Shown piece after piece: positions 11,103 to 22,524 of a DNA stretch of 64,000 nucleotides (positions are counted from its first letter, which is position 1; the number at the start of each line of letters is the position of its first letter). The stretch is from assembly GCA_023213395.1 (NCBI GenBank), contig CM041465.1:144963741-145027740 (forward strand). The letters are read 5' to 3'. The notes under the pieces were generated by a model. That model had not been told where the DNA came from, did no database searches, and saw only the letters and a program-made list of their open reading frames with translations. A program made the translations under genes and the position numbers. This DNA comes from Cycas panzhihuaensis. Lineage: Eukaryota > Cycadophyta.

Positions 11103-11339
11103 AGTGGTATCAGAGCTTCGTTTGAAGTAGGTATTTAGCGTGTTTCCACAAGAAATATCTGAGAATTTGTTTTCCCAATAGAACGGATTTAAGGTCAGGG
11201 AAAACCACAATAGGAAAAATGGTGCTCCAGGCCTCCCAGGGAATCCAGGACGTGTCAAAAAAGGTGAACCGTTTGGACAATAGTATCACGCTAATGCAAA
11301 ACCAGTACAAGGAATTGAAATCAGATATATAAAAAATTT

Positions 11340-12010
11340 GTGATATTCTATTGGCTCTTTGGATTTCAAAGTGGAGCTAAAGAAGAGGAGCAGAGTCAAG
11401 AAGAAGGGGAATACTCAGGAGATCAAATTGGGCTCGGTCTTAAGGGAACTAAATTTCAGCTAGAAAAATTTAACCCACATAGATCCCGGGATATTCGTAG
11501 TTGGGTGATGCAGATGGAAGTCTACTTCAAAACCACCCCTACTGACTAAAAACCATGGAGGTGAGCTTCTTGACTGATGCTATACGCCATGCCAGGAACA
11601 TTGAAGCAGAATTCAGAGAAGGAAGACAAAGTTTCTTACGTCGAACTGAGTTTGAAAGACCTCTTAGCCAACAATTTATACCAAATTGGACACAGTCTGG
11701 AACTAAAGCTGATGCTCCTACGGGGGAGAAAAAGGATGAACAAATATCAAGAGCAGAACACCTCAAGAATGGAACGTGTTTTTGTTGTGGAGGAAAGTAT
11801 AATCGGGAACATAGATGCCCTCCTAAAAAGATGTTCATGATGAATAATGAAGAAGACCCTCTCCTTGATGAAACTATAGGAAGAAATTATAGAAGTGGAA
11901 GCATTGGTCCAAGAAGACGAAGCCCAAATAGAGGATCTATTGGATACAAACCCAGACAATGTTTAGATATCACTTCAAGCCATCACTGGGGAGACGCGCA
12001 CACCGCAGAC
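11340..12010 (+). pseudogene. gypsy gag
   Basis: The N-terminal piece (to 11549) has the capsid-start motif FQLEKFNPHRSRDIRSWVMQMEVYF. A large internal part of the capsid is missing, since the next piece begins only five bases later with SFLTDAIRHARNIEAEFREGR, a region normally near the end of capsid. The zinc knuckle follows as GTCFCCGGKYNREHRCP, the chromoviral type. Then come MFMMNNEEDP and an acidic linker to protease. Compared with the copy at 6741-7525, about 130 capsid codons appear deleted, so this element could not make its own particle. The primer-binding site lies about 220 bp upstream of the first open segment. Confidence 0.85.
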
Positions 12011-12011
12011 A

Positions 12012-12464
12012 TTGAGATTTCTAGGGTTAATAAAAAATGCGGAGGTTTCCATTTTGGTAGATAGTGGTAGTACACACAATTTCATAAATTGCCTTACTGC
12101 AGAAAAGTTAGGTCTCACTGTAAAGCCACTCAATATATTCCAAGCGACAATAACAAATGGTAGGACTATGCCTTGTGGTGGTTATTGCCAGCAAGTAAGC
12201 TTACATATTGTGGAGTACTTGACCACAACTTGCATGTTTGCCATGCCTATTGGTGGTGTTGACGTGGTTCTAGGGGTACAATGGCTTCAAACCTTGGGAA
12301 ACATTGTTATCAAGTATCAAACACGGTTTATGTGTTTTCACCAAAAGGGACGTAAGTACAAAGCTACAGGCTCCAAACATCCCTCCAGCACAATTGGTAT
12401 CATCTCAGCGTATGGAAAAGATACTTCAAAAAAATCCCACCTTGTTCATGATTTCCTGTTATAA
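12012..12464 (+). pseudogene. gypsy aspartic protease
   Basis: The active-site motif ILVDSGSTHNFINC is present, followed by TITNGRTMPCGGYCQ and a C-terminal VDVVLGVQWLQTLGNIV, which matches the family's flap and ILG region. The frame overlaps the next piece (12304 on) where a frameshift leads to RT. This enzyme would process Gag-Pol. The catalytic triplet is intact here, unlike most of the downstream coding region. Confidence 0.88.
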
Positions 12465-13942
12465 GATAGCATCAGACGAAGTTCCCACAGAGGTACAAGT
12501 ACTAATTGACCAATATAGTAAGGTTTTTGAGGACCTACCACCTGAACTTCCTCCTAGTCGTGGATATGAGTATGTGATTGATTTGGTTCCTCAATTGACC
12601 CTATCAATATCAGGCCATATAGGCACCCATTCCATCATAAATGAGAGATTGAACACATCACACAAGATCTTCTCCAACAAGGAATCATTGTGCCAAGCAA
12701 TAGTCCCTTTGCATCTCCAGTTATAATTGCATGAAAGAAAGATGGATCATATCGTATGTGTGGAGATTATTGGGCTCTCAATAAATTGACGATCAAGAAT
12801 AGATGCTCGATTCCTTGTATTGATGACCTTTTGGATGAACTTCATGGAGCAAAGTTCTTCTAAAAAATTGATCTGCGCTCCGGATACTATCAGACTTGCA
12901 TCAAAAAAGTAGACACGCATAAGACGGCTTTTCGCATACACGAAGGGCTATTTGAATTTCAGGTTATGCCTTTTGGGCTGGCGAATGCCCCTGTAATGTT
13001 TCAGAATATGATGAACTAGATCCTCAGGCCATATATTCGAAAATTTGTGCTAGATTTTTTTATGATATCCTAATCTATAGCTATTCTTAGCAAGAGCATC
13101 TCCAACACATACAAATCATTCTCCAGTTATTACAGAACCAACAATTATTCACGAACAAAAGGAAGTGTACATTTGGTCAAACAGAGCTAGAATATTTGGG
13201 GCATATAATATCTTCTGAAGGAGTGCGAATTGACCCAAAGAAGATTGAGGCGATTATCAATTGGCCCACACCTAAGAATGTTATGAGAGTTCGAGGATTC
13301 TTAGGAGCCGTCGGGTTCGTATGCAAATTTATCCAGGGTTATGCTCATATAGCTATGCCTCTAATAGATTTGATAAGAAAAGAGGCATTTAAATGGGATC
13401 AATTAGCGGAAGCAGCGTTCCAACAACTAAAGACAACCATGACTAAGGCCCCAGTCCTTGTATTACCACAATTCTTAAAACCCTTCACTATTGAATGTGA
13501 TGCTTCTAGTTTTGGGTTGGGAGTGGTTTTATTACAAGAAGATCGACCACTAACATATGAAAGTCGTAAGCTCAATAGTCATGAGTGCCTCAAACCAATA
13601 TATGACAAAGAAATGCTAGCCCTTATGCGCGCCATCCAACAGTGGCAATAATATTTGCTAGGAAATAAATTTATCGTCAAGACTGATCACGACAATTTGA
13701 AATATTTCTTGAATAAAAAATCTTTAACAGATGAACAGCAAAAGTGGGTGAGTAGATTACAAGCATTTGACTTTTCGATAGTTTACAAGAAAGGAAAGGA
13801 GAACATCATAGCAGACGCACTATCAAGATCCGCAGCAGACGATCGTGAAGAGGATAAAGCATCATTAAAAGCCATTACCATAATTAGCCCAACATGGACG
13901 AATGAATTAATCAAAGCTTACGACGAGGATGCTCATTCTTAA
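12304..13942 (+). pseudogene. gypsy reverse transcriptase and RNase H
   Basis: The linker (12304-12726) ends in the SKVFEDLPPELPPSRGYEY segment seen before RT in this family. RT itself (about 12730-13190) is broken by stops and indels. Its IDDLLDELHGAKFF and MPFGLANAP regions are recognisable, but the catalytic segment near 13050-13075 is shifted. A long open part (13196-13651) covers RT connection and RNase H start (FTIECDASSFGLGVVLLQEDR), with stop TAA at 13649-13651. The next piece (13655-13942) carries the RNase H end (KTDHDNLKYFLNKK, ADALSR). It is inactive because of multiple breaks. Confidence 0.9.
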
Positions 13943-14755
13943 AACGCGCTGCAAGAAATCAAGGAAGGACTTAATACCAAGTACTCTCTCCAAGGAAATA
14001 TAATCTTTCGAAAAGGTAAGATGCTAGTGCTTGTAGCAACAATAATTAAAACAAAGATCTTAGAGGAGGCCCATGCGTCACCAATGGGAGGCCATACAGG
14101 AGTAGATAAAACTTATCACAAATTTTGAGAAAATTTCTTCTGGAAAGGAATGAAAGAAGAAATACAGAAGTTTGTAGCAGAATGTGATCACTGCCAGAGA
14201 AACAGAGGACAAAATGTAAAAGTTCTAGGTCTTCTTTAGCCTCTACCGATTCCAAAACAAAGATGGGAGGAGATATCTATGGACTTCATCATAGGGCTAC
14301 CAAAATCAGAAGGTAAGGATACCATTTTTGTTGTTGTGGATTGACTAACCAAATACGCACATTTTAGGGGAACTCAAGCAACAACAAAAGCTCCCCAAAT
14401 AGCAGAGTTATTCATCAAGGAGATATATCGTCTCCATGGGTTTCCAAAAGTGATAGTTAGCGATCGCAATCCTAAATTCACCAGTCATTTCTGGAAAGAA
14501 TTGTTCAAATTGGCAGGCACAAAGCTTATATGAGTTCCACGTATCATCCACAATCGGATGGTCAGACAGAAGACATAAATAAATGCATAGAGGGGTATCT
14601 ACGTAATTTCACCACTCAAAGCCCACACCAGTGGCACAAATGGCTTCATTTAGCAGAATGGTGGTACAATACAACTTACCACACCTATGCCAGGATGACC
14701 CCTTTTCAAGCATTATATGGATTTGAACTGCCATCCATTCTTAACTAGACCTAGC
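13943..14755 (+). pseudogene. gypsy integrase core
   Basis: The zinc-binding HHCC part is readable around 14070-14215 (histidines in EEAHASPMGGHTG, cysteines in CDHCQRN). The first catalytic region ([15 protein letters not shown]) lies near 14278, the second (SDRNPKFTSHFW, with asparagine in place of the usual aspartate in DRD) near 14460, and the glutamate region (YHPQSDGQTEDINK) in the open piece 14530-14748. Stops interrupt the frame at several points. The piece ends in PFQALYGFELP, the expected C-terminal core motif. Confidence 0.88.
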
Positions 14756-15309
14756 CATCCAAAGTATAGTCAGTCGAAGAGTATCACCAACAATCAAGGC
14801 AGATACTGGATACCTTAAAAGACAACTTGAACTTAGCTCACAATCGAATGAACTAACAAGTTGATCTTCAAAGAACAGAGCGTACATTTGAGGTAGGAGA
14901 CTGGGTTTTTCTGCAATCACAACCCTACCAAAAAAATAGCCTAAAACAAATAGGGCAAAATAAACTTCAACTGAAATTTTTTGGACCCTATAAAATCTTG
15001 TCAAAAATTGGAGATGTAACCTACAAATTAGAGCTTCCCCCATATTGCCGAATACGCAATACATTCCACGTTTCTTGCCTTAAGAGGAAGATAGGAGAAA
15101 GGGTACCAATCCAGACGGAACTTCTAATATTAGATAAGGAAGGAGGACTATTAGTTGAACTAGAAGGTATCCTTCAGAAATGTACCAAAAGGTTGCGTTC
15201 TCGTGAAATCAAAAAATACTTTATCAAATGGAAAGCAACAGACAACAACGAGGCCACATGGGAATCCAAAGAATGGATACAACAGTACCAAAATTTACCC
15301 ATGCTTTGA
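14756..15309 (+). pseudogene. gypsy integrase C-terminus with chromodomain
   Basis: Following a broken stretch with VGDWVFL at about 14900, the open part 14998-15309 reads VTYKLELPPYCRIRNTFHVSCLKRKIG. It then ends in a chromodomain core, YFIKWKATDNNEATWESKEWI, with stop at 15307-15309. The layout is the same as in the minus-strand relative at 3155-3529, down to the final LPML. Thirty bases separate the stop from the 3' LTR, including the short purine tract GATGAGGAGAGAC. Confidence 0.9.
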
Positions 15310-15339
15310 GAGCAAAGCATGTTTTGATGAGGAGAGACT

Positions 15340-15902
15340 TGTAACATTCCAAAATATGGTAAAAAAAAATATAGCTTATGACTATTCAAATCAAAGGTCT
15401 CTGAATGACGATTCCAACAGTCCAGACCAAAGTTAATTCTGATATCTATATCAAAAGTTATGATTGTTTAAAGACTTCAGTCTACCTATTTTTAGAGGTG
15501 TTCTAGTCGACTTTCAGTATTAGTTTTGGGCTGGTTTTTCCCATTTTCTGGCCGACTTCTATTACTATCTTTTGGCCACCTATTTAAGGAGGATTTGCGG
15601 CCTTATTTCGGGATCATCAGAGAAGTCTTGGACTGCAACATTTTCGGCCCTTTTGGAAGAGCTTTGTGGAGGGTACCTCGCCTCGAAGAGGGATTCTTTA
15701 TCAACCATAATTGCAGAGTCATTTGGTAATCTTGTATCTACCCAGTTTATTTTCATTTTGTACCACTTTATATTTGTATGCCATAAGTATTTAAGTGGAT
15801 TTGTATTATTTCTTTCTAGATTGAATATTTTGCAAGTGCATTTAGTGAATATTTTGTCTATTTTTGTAAAATTTCTTTGAAGAATTCTGTAAGATTACTA
15901 CA
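15340..15902 (+). repeat. gypsy 3' LTR
   Basis: Matches 10538-11102 along its whole length, with scattered substitutions and a short A-run difference near 15361. It ends GATTACTACA and is followed by the TACTT duplication. Confidence 0.95.
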
Positions 15903-15907
15903 TACTT

Positions 15908-17194
15908 CATAGGTGTGTGGGATTGGGTTCAGTTTCCAATTGTGGGGGTTCATACAATTTGAGTTGGTTAATGTTGACAACATTGTGAATACCCAGATGT
16001 ACAGGTAAGTCGAGTCGATAAGCATTGGGACTGGCTTGTTGAAGAACAGTGTAAGGTCCAAACCTAATAGGTTTGAGCTTCTGATGGTGTTTGAATCTAC
16101 ATAAATCCAGATGGAGCCAAACCCTATCGTTGACATTGAAGCTAGTGGAGACTCGATGTTGATCATGTTGAGTCTTGTAGTTTTCCTGAGTTTGCTATAG
16201 TATTTGTTGAACTGATGTGTGTAGGTACAACAAATGCTCAGTGAAGTTGGTGGCCTTTGTCGTGCCTTGTCTTCGTGCTTGGTAGTTAGAGATGGTAATG
16301 CTAAGGGAAGCTCGTATGGAGCTAGTGGTTAGTAACCATAGCAAACTTTGAATGGAAAATGTCTAGTTGATCTGTGGACTGCTCGATTGTAGCTATGCTG
16401 AATATGGTGAAGATGCACATCCCACTACTTATTGTAATGTTGGGAAATTCTGAGGACTTGACTGAGCATTTGGTTGACCACTTCTACATGGCTATTAGTC
16501 TAGGGATGGAATGATGTGAAAAATTTGAGCTGACATCCGAGCATCTTCCGTAAGGATTGCCAAAAGTGGCTTAGAAATTGACTGTCCCTATCTGAGATAA
16601 TAGAAAGTGGTAAACCAAAGTGAGTCCATACATGTTGGAAGAATAAAGTGGTTGTTTGTGGGGTGGAGATCTCCTTTTTACATGGTATGAAGATGGCCAT
16701 TTTGGAGAATTAGTAGACAATGACAAAGATGCAGTCATTGCCATGTTGTATGATGGGTAGTCCGTTGAGAAAATCCATTGAAAGTGATTCCCATGGCCTG
16801 GTTGGGCCGAGTGATGGCTGGTAAGACTGAGCTTCTTGTTGGCTGGTTTAGATTGGATGCATAAAGAGCATCGTCAAATGTATGCTTCGATCATTTTTTA
16901 CAAGGATGGCTAGTAAAAATAACTTTGTAAATGCTGAAGAGTCTTTTCCCAAAATGACCATTGTAGGAGGATGAGTAAGCTTCCTTGAAAAGTTGTTGCC
17001 ACAAAGCGCCATTGAGTACACAAAGCTTGTTGCATTTGTACAACAATTCATCCTTAATGTGGTAATCCAAGTATGGTTCATGATTGATGATAGTTGGCTA
17101 AGCCAATGCCTCCATGATAGGCCAAAATTGAGGATCTTCCATGTAGAGATTCTTCTAGTCAATATAAGAAATAAGGTAGTTGTTGAGCAGTGTA
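15908..17194 (-). pseudogene. outer gypsy integrase
   Basis: The minus-strand frames include IFIPCKKEISTPQTTTLFFQ, HFGLPLSIISDRDSQFLSHFW (second catalytic aspartate region) and, after a stop, HVEVVNQMLSQ, where the glutamate region would be. The C-terminal YNRAVHRSTRHFPF segment follows, typical of a Ty3/gypsy integrase. The frame 17162-16848 covers degenerate zinc-domain sequence. The region 16166-15858 holds integrase C-terminal remnants. Numerous stops make it inactive. The copia at 17195 interrupts the N-terminal side; the pol frame resumes at 24987 with RNase H. Confidence 0.82.
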
Positions 17195-17562
17195 TGTTGA
17201 GGGAATGGATCTAGGGATCTAGTGCACTAACACTACACAATGGCAAATAGTGGAGACAAGCACAATGTACTTAACAAGAGAAATGCTAATAGCTTGAGCT
17301 CAAAGAGGAGAAGTGCAGAATATGATCACTCTCCATGTAATTTCAGCTTATATAATGAGAATGCTCATTAGGGTTTGGAATTTGAGTTTTCCCTCCCAAT
17401 GACAATCCAATGAGATTACATGAAATTACAATGAAATGAAGTTTATGTCATTTCACTTAAGTGACTTAAGCATAGTCGCCTTATCCTAAAGCTACAAATA
17501 TAAAAGTGACTTTATCTAATTCTAACTTTATGAAATGACCATGTGACATTAACATCGTCACA
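17195..17562 (-). repeat. copia 3' LTR (left copy)
   Basis: Starts TGTTGAGGGAATGG and ends CATCGTCACA on the plus strand. It is nearly identical to 24619-24986. TATATAATGAGAATGC near 17351 (plus) is present in both copies; the promoter on the minus strand is not obvious. Confidence 0.96.
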
Positions 17563-17892
17563 ATCACCCCCTTAAATGGCAGAAGGTCATTTTCCTTTAT
17601 CCTATTCTAATCAATGAGGTCTTCATTTTAACCTCATCATTACATTGAGAAAAAAATTCTATAACCTACAAGACACTTTTGTGGGAAAACCCTCAGGGGA
17701 ATAAAAACCCACGGACTTGACTTCCTATTCTATGAAGTGGCTCAGGTGGCTCTTTGAGTGTAGCTAGATAGCCAAGCAGTACAAGTTGGTTGTGCAACTT
17801 CAATCTGCTGAGTCTCCATATACTATTTCGTCATCCCCCATGCCCTTTCGGGTTTTCATAGGTTTTGATTTTCGAAACAAGTACAACCCAAG

Positions 17893-18010
17893 TCCTTTCG
17901 TGCCCACGAGGGGTTTTCACGAATGGGAGAGAGCAAAGACTTACTCTAATCCTTCCGTGCCCACAAGGGGTTTTCACGAATGGGATAGAGTATGTTGGTC
18001 CTATATGCCA
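17893..18010. repeat. two-copy 57-bp tandem repeat in the copia 3' untranslated region
   Basis: The block CGTGCCCACGAGGGG followed by TTTTCACGAATGGGA occurs at about 17893-17935 and again at about 17950-17992, with two substitutions. A shorter related piece (CCCTTTCGGGTTTTCAT) precedes it at about 17842. It lies between the RNase H end and the polypurine tract. Confidence 0.75.
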
Positions 18011-18056
18011 TCTCCTTCAATCAGTTGGAGATGGAGGCCCTGAGGCCGAGCTACTG

Positions 18057-19687
18057 TCAAAACTGTTCAAACTTCACCCTTTGTAGCGGTTTGGTGAAGA
18101 TATCAGCCACTTTATCTGCTGTAGGGCAGTGTTCTAATTGTATTGTGCCGTCATGGACCAGTTCCCGAATCCTGTGGACTTTTGTACTAATGTGCTTTGT
18201 ACGATCATGAAAAACAGATTCTTGGTCATGTGGATTGCTAGCTGATTGTCCACACGTAAGCTCGTTGGACCTATCTGGGTCATATCCGAAGTATGTAATA
18301 ATTTGCGAAGCCATATCACCTCCTTGCTAGTCTCAGAAGTAGCTATGTATTCGACTTCAACAGTAGAATCTGCAGTGATTTTCTACCGCCTTGACTGCCA
18401 TGAAATTAGAGCTGTTTCAAGAAATGTGATATACTCGGACGTTGAGCCTCTTGTATTTTTGTCACCAGCAAAATCCAAGTCTGTGTATGCTGTAAGTCTG
18501 AAATCATTGCTGTGCTCATACAACAAACCAAGTTTGTTGGTCGTCTTCAGGTCTTCAACACTCGTATTGCTGTTTGCCAATGGTTTTGCTTTGGAGTTGT
18601 CATGTGACAGCAAGAATGCCAACGACATGGGCAATATCTGGCTTTGTGTTGGTAACATAAATGACGCTACCTACAAGTTGTTGATAGAGTGTTGTGTCTG
18701 CCTCTCGACTGTCTTCATCAGAAAGTTTGACATTGGGCTCCACTGGAGTAGACACTATTTTGGCATCTTCTAATCGGAACTTGATTAGAAGATTGTTGAT
18801 ATATTTTCTTGGGAGAGAAAGATTTTTCCATTGCATTACGTTACCTCAATTCCCAAGTAATATCTCATTAGTCCGAGGTCAGACAGTTCGAAGGATTTTG
18901 ACAAGTCCATCTTTAATTTGCTGATATCCTACTCACTGTTTCCAGTTATTAGCATGTCGTCCACAAAGATCAGGAGATATGTGACTTTGCCTTTTTCTCT
19001 CTTAATGAACAAAGTTGCATCAAAGTCTTGATAGTCACATACCTCATAACCAAGTAGCCTCATTTTGTCGGACAACTTGGTGAACCAAGCGCGAGGGGCT
19101 TGTTTTAGGCCATATAGCGACTTTTTCAGTCTGCACACTTTCTGCTCCTGTCCTGCTATTTCAAAGCCTTCAGGCTGTGTCATGTAGATTTCTTCTTCCA
19201 AATCTCCGTTGAGAAAAGCACTTTTCACATCGAGTTGGTGGATTTTCCAACCCTTTTGAGCAGCCAAGGCCACAAGTGTTATGATTGTGGGCCATTTGGT
19301 AGTTGGTGCGAAGACCTCTGTGTAGTCGATGCCTTCCCTTTGGGTGAATCCTTTTGCGACCAACCTCGCCTTATGTTTTTCAAGGGTGCCATCTAATCTA
19401 TATTTATTTTTGAACACCCATTTATTTCTGACTACCTTTCTTCCCAAAGGCAGATCAACGAGCTCCCATGTACTGTTCTTGATCAAGGATTGGTATTCCT
19501 CATTCATGGCATTTCTCCAAACTGTGTGTTTCACAACTTCTTGGTATGATAGAGGCTCGTCATTTGAAGCAAGGTGCAATTCAGCTGGTTCAAGCTCTGT
19601 GGGAAGTGATGTTTGCTCCCTTGCTTTGTAGGCATCGCTTCGAGTGCCAGTTTTGCCTACCTCATCAGATCTCAAGTCTTTGTACAA
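18057..19687 (-). pseudogene. copia reverse transcriptase and RNase H
   Basis: The open piece 19687-18929 carries the RT start (WRNAMNEEYQSLIKNSTWEL), the core LVAKGFTQREGIDYTEVFAP, LDVKSAFLNGDLEEEIYM and GLKQAPRAW. It ends at the catalytic segment LLIFVDDMLITGNSE, with intact paired aspartates. A break near 18925 leads to the thumb and connection (18836-18600), then RNase H in pieces (YTDLDFAGDKNTRGSTSEY in 18658-18383; RVDNQLAIHMTKN in 18319-18134) ending at 18057 (ADIFTKPLQRVKFEQF). RT is nearly intact, while RNase H has several breaks. Confidence 0.93.
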
Positions 19688-19699
19688 CTAGTAGGCTTC

Positions 19700-20308
19700 T
19701 CAAAAACCTTTGGTTGGGAATGACATTCTCATTTCCACGACATCCTGGTCTTCATTTTGATCCTGAAAAGGATCATGGGAGATGTATGGTCTGGAGGTTG
19801 ATGACATTGCTGGAGAAGATGGCCCTGCAACTGAAGGTGGTTCTTCTGCAGCTCCTTTTTCTTTTGATGCTTGACGTGGTGATTCCTGGCTATTCTCCCA
19901 AGATGGCGTTGGATTGGTGCACATTGGCATAGGATTTGAGTCAAGGATAGTGTCCTCCAGGGCTCTATTGTCAGATTCCAAAATTTTGAGTATTTCTTCA
20001 GTGTCTCCGCCCCCAAATGTTGGAATCTGTACATCATATTCTTGGACATCGTTGTATCTATGAGATGGTGCTTTAGAATCAAGTTGAAGTAGTTGATCCT
20101 CTGTCTCCACAAACACCACATCCCTAGTGATAATGATCTTCTTTAATGTTGGAATGAAGACCTTGTATCCTTTCTTGTTCATGGGGTACCCAACAAAGAT
20201 GCCCTTTAAAGCTCGCAGCTGGAGCTTATTTCTATGCTCATCAAGAATGTGAGCATAACAAGTAGAGCCGAAAATTTTGAAGTGATGGACAGTGGGGTTC
20301 CGTCCAGT
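19700..20308 (-). pseudogene. copia integrase C-terminus and linker
   Basis: The frame 20182-19700 starts MNKKGYKVFIPTLKKIIITRDVVF, which matches the copia integrase C-terminal GYS/DVxF region. It continues into a serine/proline-rich linker before RT. The upstream frame, carrying GxxxxIY-type residues, is joined by a broken stretch around 20183-20308. The linker is poorly conserved in copia elements, so little more can be said. Confidence 0.8.
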
Positions 20309-21193
20309 CTATCGTTCATTTGGAGACGAGCCGAGCTTCAATGGACTTATGTTGTTCATGCAGTAGACTGCAGTATAAATAGCTTTGGCCCAAAGATATG
20401 CAGGTACATTCTTGAAGACAAGCATAGCCCGTGCCATATTCATTATGGTTCTGTTAACCCTTTCAGCAACTCTATTCTGCTGAGGGGTACCTGCAATAGT
20501 TGTTTGATGCTTAATCCCTTGGTGACGCAAGAAGTCTTCGAGTTCATTGGAAGTGTATTCGCCACCATTGTCAATCCCAAGACATTTCAGCTGATATTCA
20601 GATTCCTTCTTTGTGAGAGTCTTGAATGCCTTGAATACTGTGAATGCTTCATCTTTTGATTTGAGAAAGGTCACCCATACCTTTCAAGTGAAGTCATCAA
20701 TAAATGTAATGTAGTACCTCTTCCCTGTGAGAGAAGGGATAGGCATAGGCCCACAGATGTGTGAGTGTACTAATTCAAGAGGCTGATTGGCTTTCCATTG
20801 ACTTTGGGGAAATGGCTGTTGATGGGATTTGGCAATAATGCAAGTTTCACATTTGAACGGCTTAGAGGAAAATCTGGGCAGACCTGGAGTGGAATGGGAG
20901 ATTTCCTTAAGTTGATCAAGTTTGACGTGCCCCGGGCGAGCATGCCGGAGAGCTTTTGGGGACTGCTTGGAATGAGACAAGGTGATATTATATGCAAGTT
21001 CCTCTTCGACACAGATGGGCGCAGCAACTTGGTATGCGGAAGAAGACAATGTGGTTCCATTCAGTCTAAATAGCTTACCTTCAAGTTTCCTAGTCATCAC
21101 CATAGAAGATGAAGGTGGGTGCATAATAGTAAGAACTTGATCTTTAGCTATGACACTCAGGTCAAATCCACGGGAGACAAGTGTGGATAACAA
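20309..21193 (-). pseudogene. copia integrase core with GAG-pre-integrase domain
   Basis: In 21193-20684 the GAG-pre-integrase zinc-type part is seen (ALRHARPGHVKLDQL, CETCIIAKSHQQPFP), followed by the catalytic core start (LVHSHICGPMPIPSLTGKRYYITFIDDFT; histidine replaces the usual aspartate before the ICGPM motif). After a break, 20674-20309 gives the second region (CLGIDNGGEYTSNELEDF) and the glutamate region (GTPQQNRVAERVNRTIMNMARAML). The integrase would insert element cDNA. The HVDICGP aspartate change and the frame break predict inactivity. Confidence 0.92.
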
Positions 21194-21347
21194 TAGAATG
21201 TTTTGTTTGAGATGGGAATATACAAGACATCTTTTAAGTAAAATTGGGCACGCTTGGGAGCTTCAGGCGTATGGAACCCATGCCTTGAATGGGTTGTGTC
21301 GACTTATCGGCCATGTGTACTACTTCAATGACCTCTGAATCAAAATC

Positions 21348-21650
21348 CTAGAAGAAGTCCCGGTGACAAGTCATGTGCTGGGTAGCTCCTGTGTCCATAA
21401 CCCAGTCTGATGATGATGTTGATGCAGTATTTACCTGTCCAAGAGGTTGAGGTAGTGGCGAATCAAGCTGACAAATGGCTGTGCCACAGTGTGCCTCGAT
21501 GTACCTCTTAGGTCTATAAGCAACAGATGAAATGGATGCTTCCTTGTTTTGTTGAATACGTGCCTCAATGAGATTTACTCCTGCAAATAAGTCATCATGA
21601 CTCTCATCAACATTGTGGGCTTGATGCTGTTGTTGTTGATGATGAGGCAA
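21348..21650 (-). pseudogene. copia protease
   Basis: The frame ends with DWVMDTGATQHMTCHRDFF, the copia aspartic-protease active site (DTG intact). The preceding part is histidine/glutamine-rich and marks the gag-protease junction. The rest of the protease lies in other frames toward 21193. Confidence 0.85.
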
Positions 21651-22524
21651 TCTGTTGTAGTCAATGTGGCAATCTTTTGCAAGGTGTCATTTCTTGTTAC
21701 ACCTTTGACACGTGGGAGCATTGTTGTTTGACTATCTCTAATTGACGGTCTTTTAATTGTTGTTTTGCTGCTGACCTTGTTGTTGCCTCTGTTGTTGTCC
21801 CTGTTGCTTTCCCCTACCTCTTCTGCGACCTCTTCTTCCTTCGCGTGAAGATTGACCTTGTTGTTTGGTGTAGTATACTTCATCCATGTCAACTTCAAAT
21901 GCTGCATTAGGAGGTGAATCTGAAAGTGGGAAGCTAGTAGCGAAGGTCTTGTCATGTTGAATAAACTTCTCAGCTAATGTTTCAAAGTCAAGGTTTTTCA
22001 GTGTGCCAGATGACTGAAGATTTCCTAGCAGGTTCTTATGATCAGGAACATGCAAACTGGACTAAATTAGGAAGGCCCAAGTTATGCATTGGGTCTTAAA
22101 ATCCCTGTCAATGGCCTATTTAATGGGGCAAAGAGCATTGATGGCTTCATGTGCTTTCCCTTTCTGCATTCGCATCTTGTTCATCTTCAATACCATATGA
22201 ACAAACTCCAAGTCTGATCGAGTATCGAAGTTTCTTTTGAGGACTTCGAGGACCTTGAAGGCAGTGTCGTGCTGCATGTCATCGATCAAGTTGTGCAAAG
22301 AATAATCTGTAACTAGAAGGATCCCTGCTCTGATCTTCTGGTCTTCAATGATTCACTGTTGCCGTTGTGGATTATGAGTTGGAGGTGTGCCACCACTCTG
22401 TGGTGTGGTGTCGGTAGCAGGGACTATCAGGGTTGACTCCAAGTGGTCCAGCCAGAGTCCCTCATACTTGGCTACGTTCTTGACTCCTGTGAACCATCAC
22501 ATTCTGCTTGAAGCTGGTCGACAT
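21651..22524 (-). pseudogene. copia gag
   Basis: The likely start is the ATG at 22524-22522, giving MSTSFKQNVMVH before an early stop. The capsid helices are recognisable in 22298-22116 (FKVLEVLKRNFDTRSDLEFVHMVLKMNKMRMQKGKAHE) and 22055-21753 (HKNLLGNLQSSGTLKNLDFETLAEKFIQHD). A glutamine/arginine/glycine-rich, RNA-binding-like stretch follows. Near 21713-21672 a zinc knuckle CQRCNKK.HLAKDC is present, with the glycine codon turned into TGA. Gag is the particle protein; stops at several places make it non-functional. Confidence 0.82.

Larger units (their letters stand above)
10538..15902 (+). mobile_element. complete Ty3/gypsy chromovirus nested in the outer gypsy, TSD TACTT
   Basis: Plus-strand element with LTRs 10538-11102 and 15340-15902, primer-binding site 11105-11116, and gag, protease, RT, RNase H, integrase, chromodomain in order. 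TACTT is duplicated at 10533-10537 and 15903-15907. It landed in the chromodomain end of the outer gypsy. LTRs are similar in length (565 and 563 bp) and differ by scattered bases. The coding region has several stops and frameshifts, notably in RT. The family is related to 2504-8264 by LTR ends and primer-binding site. Confidence 0.96.

Noticed and set aside
19546-19932. 128-codon plus-strand frame
   Set aside because: It is antisense to the copia RT start and linker and has no recognisable domain.
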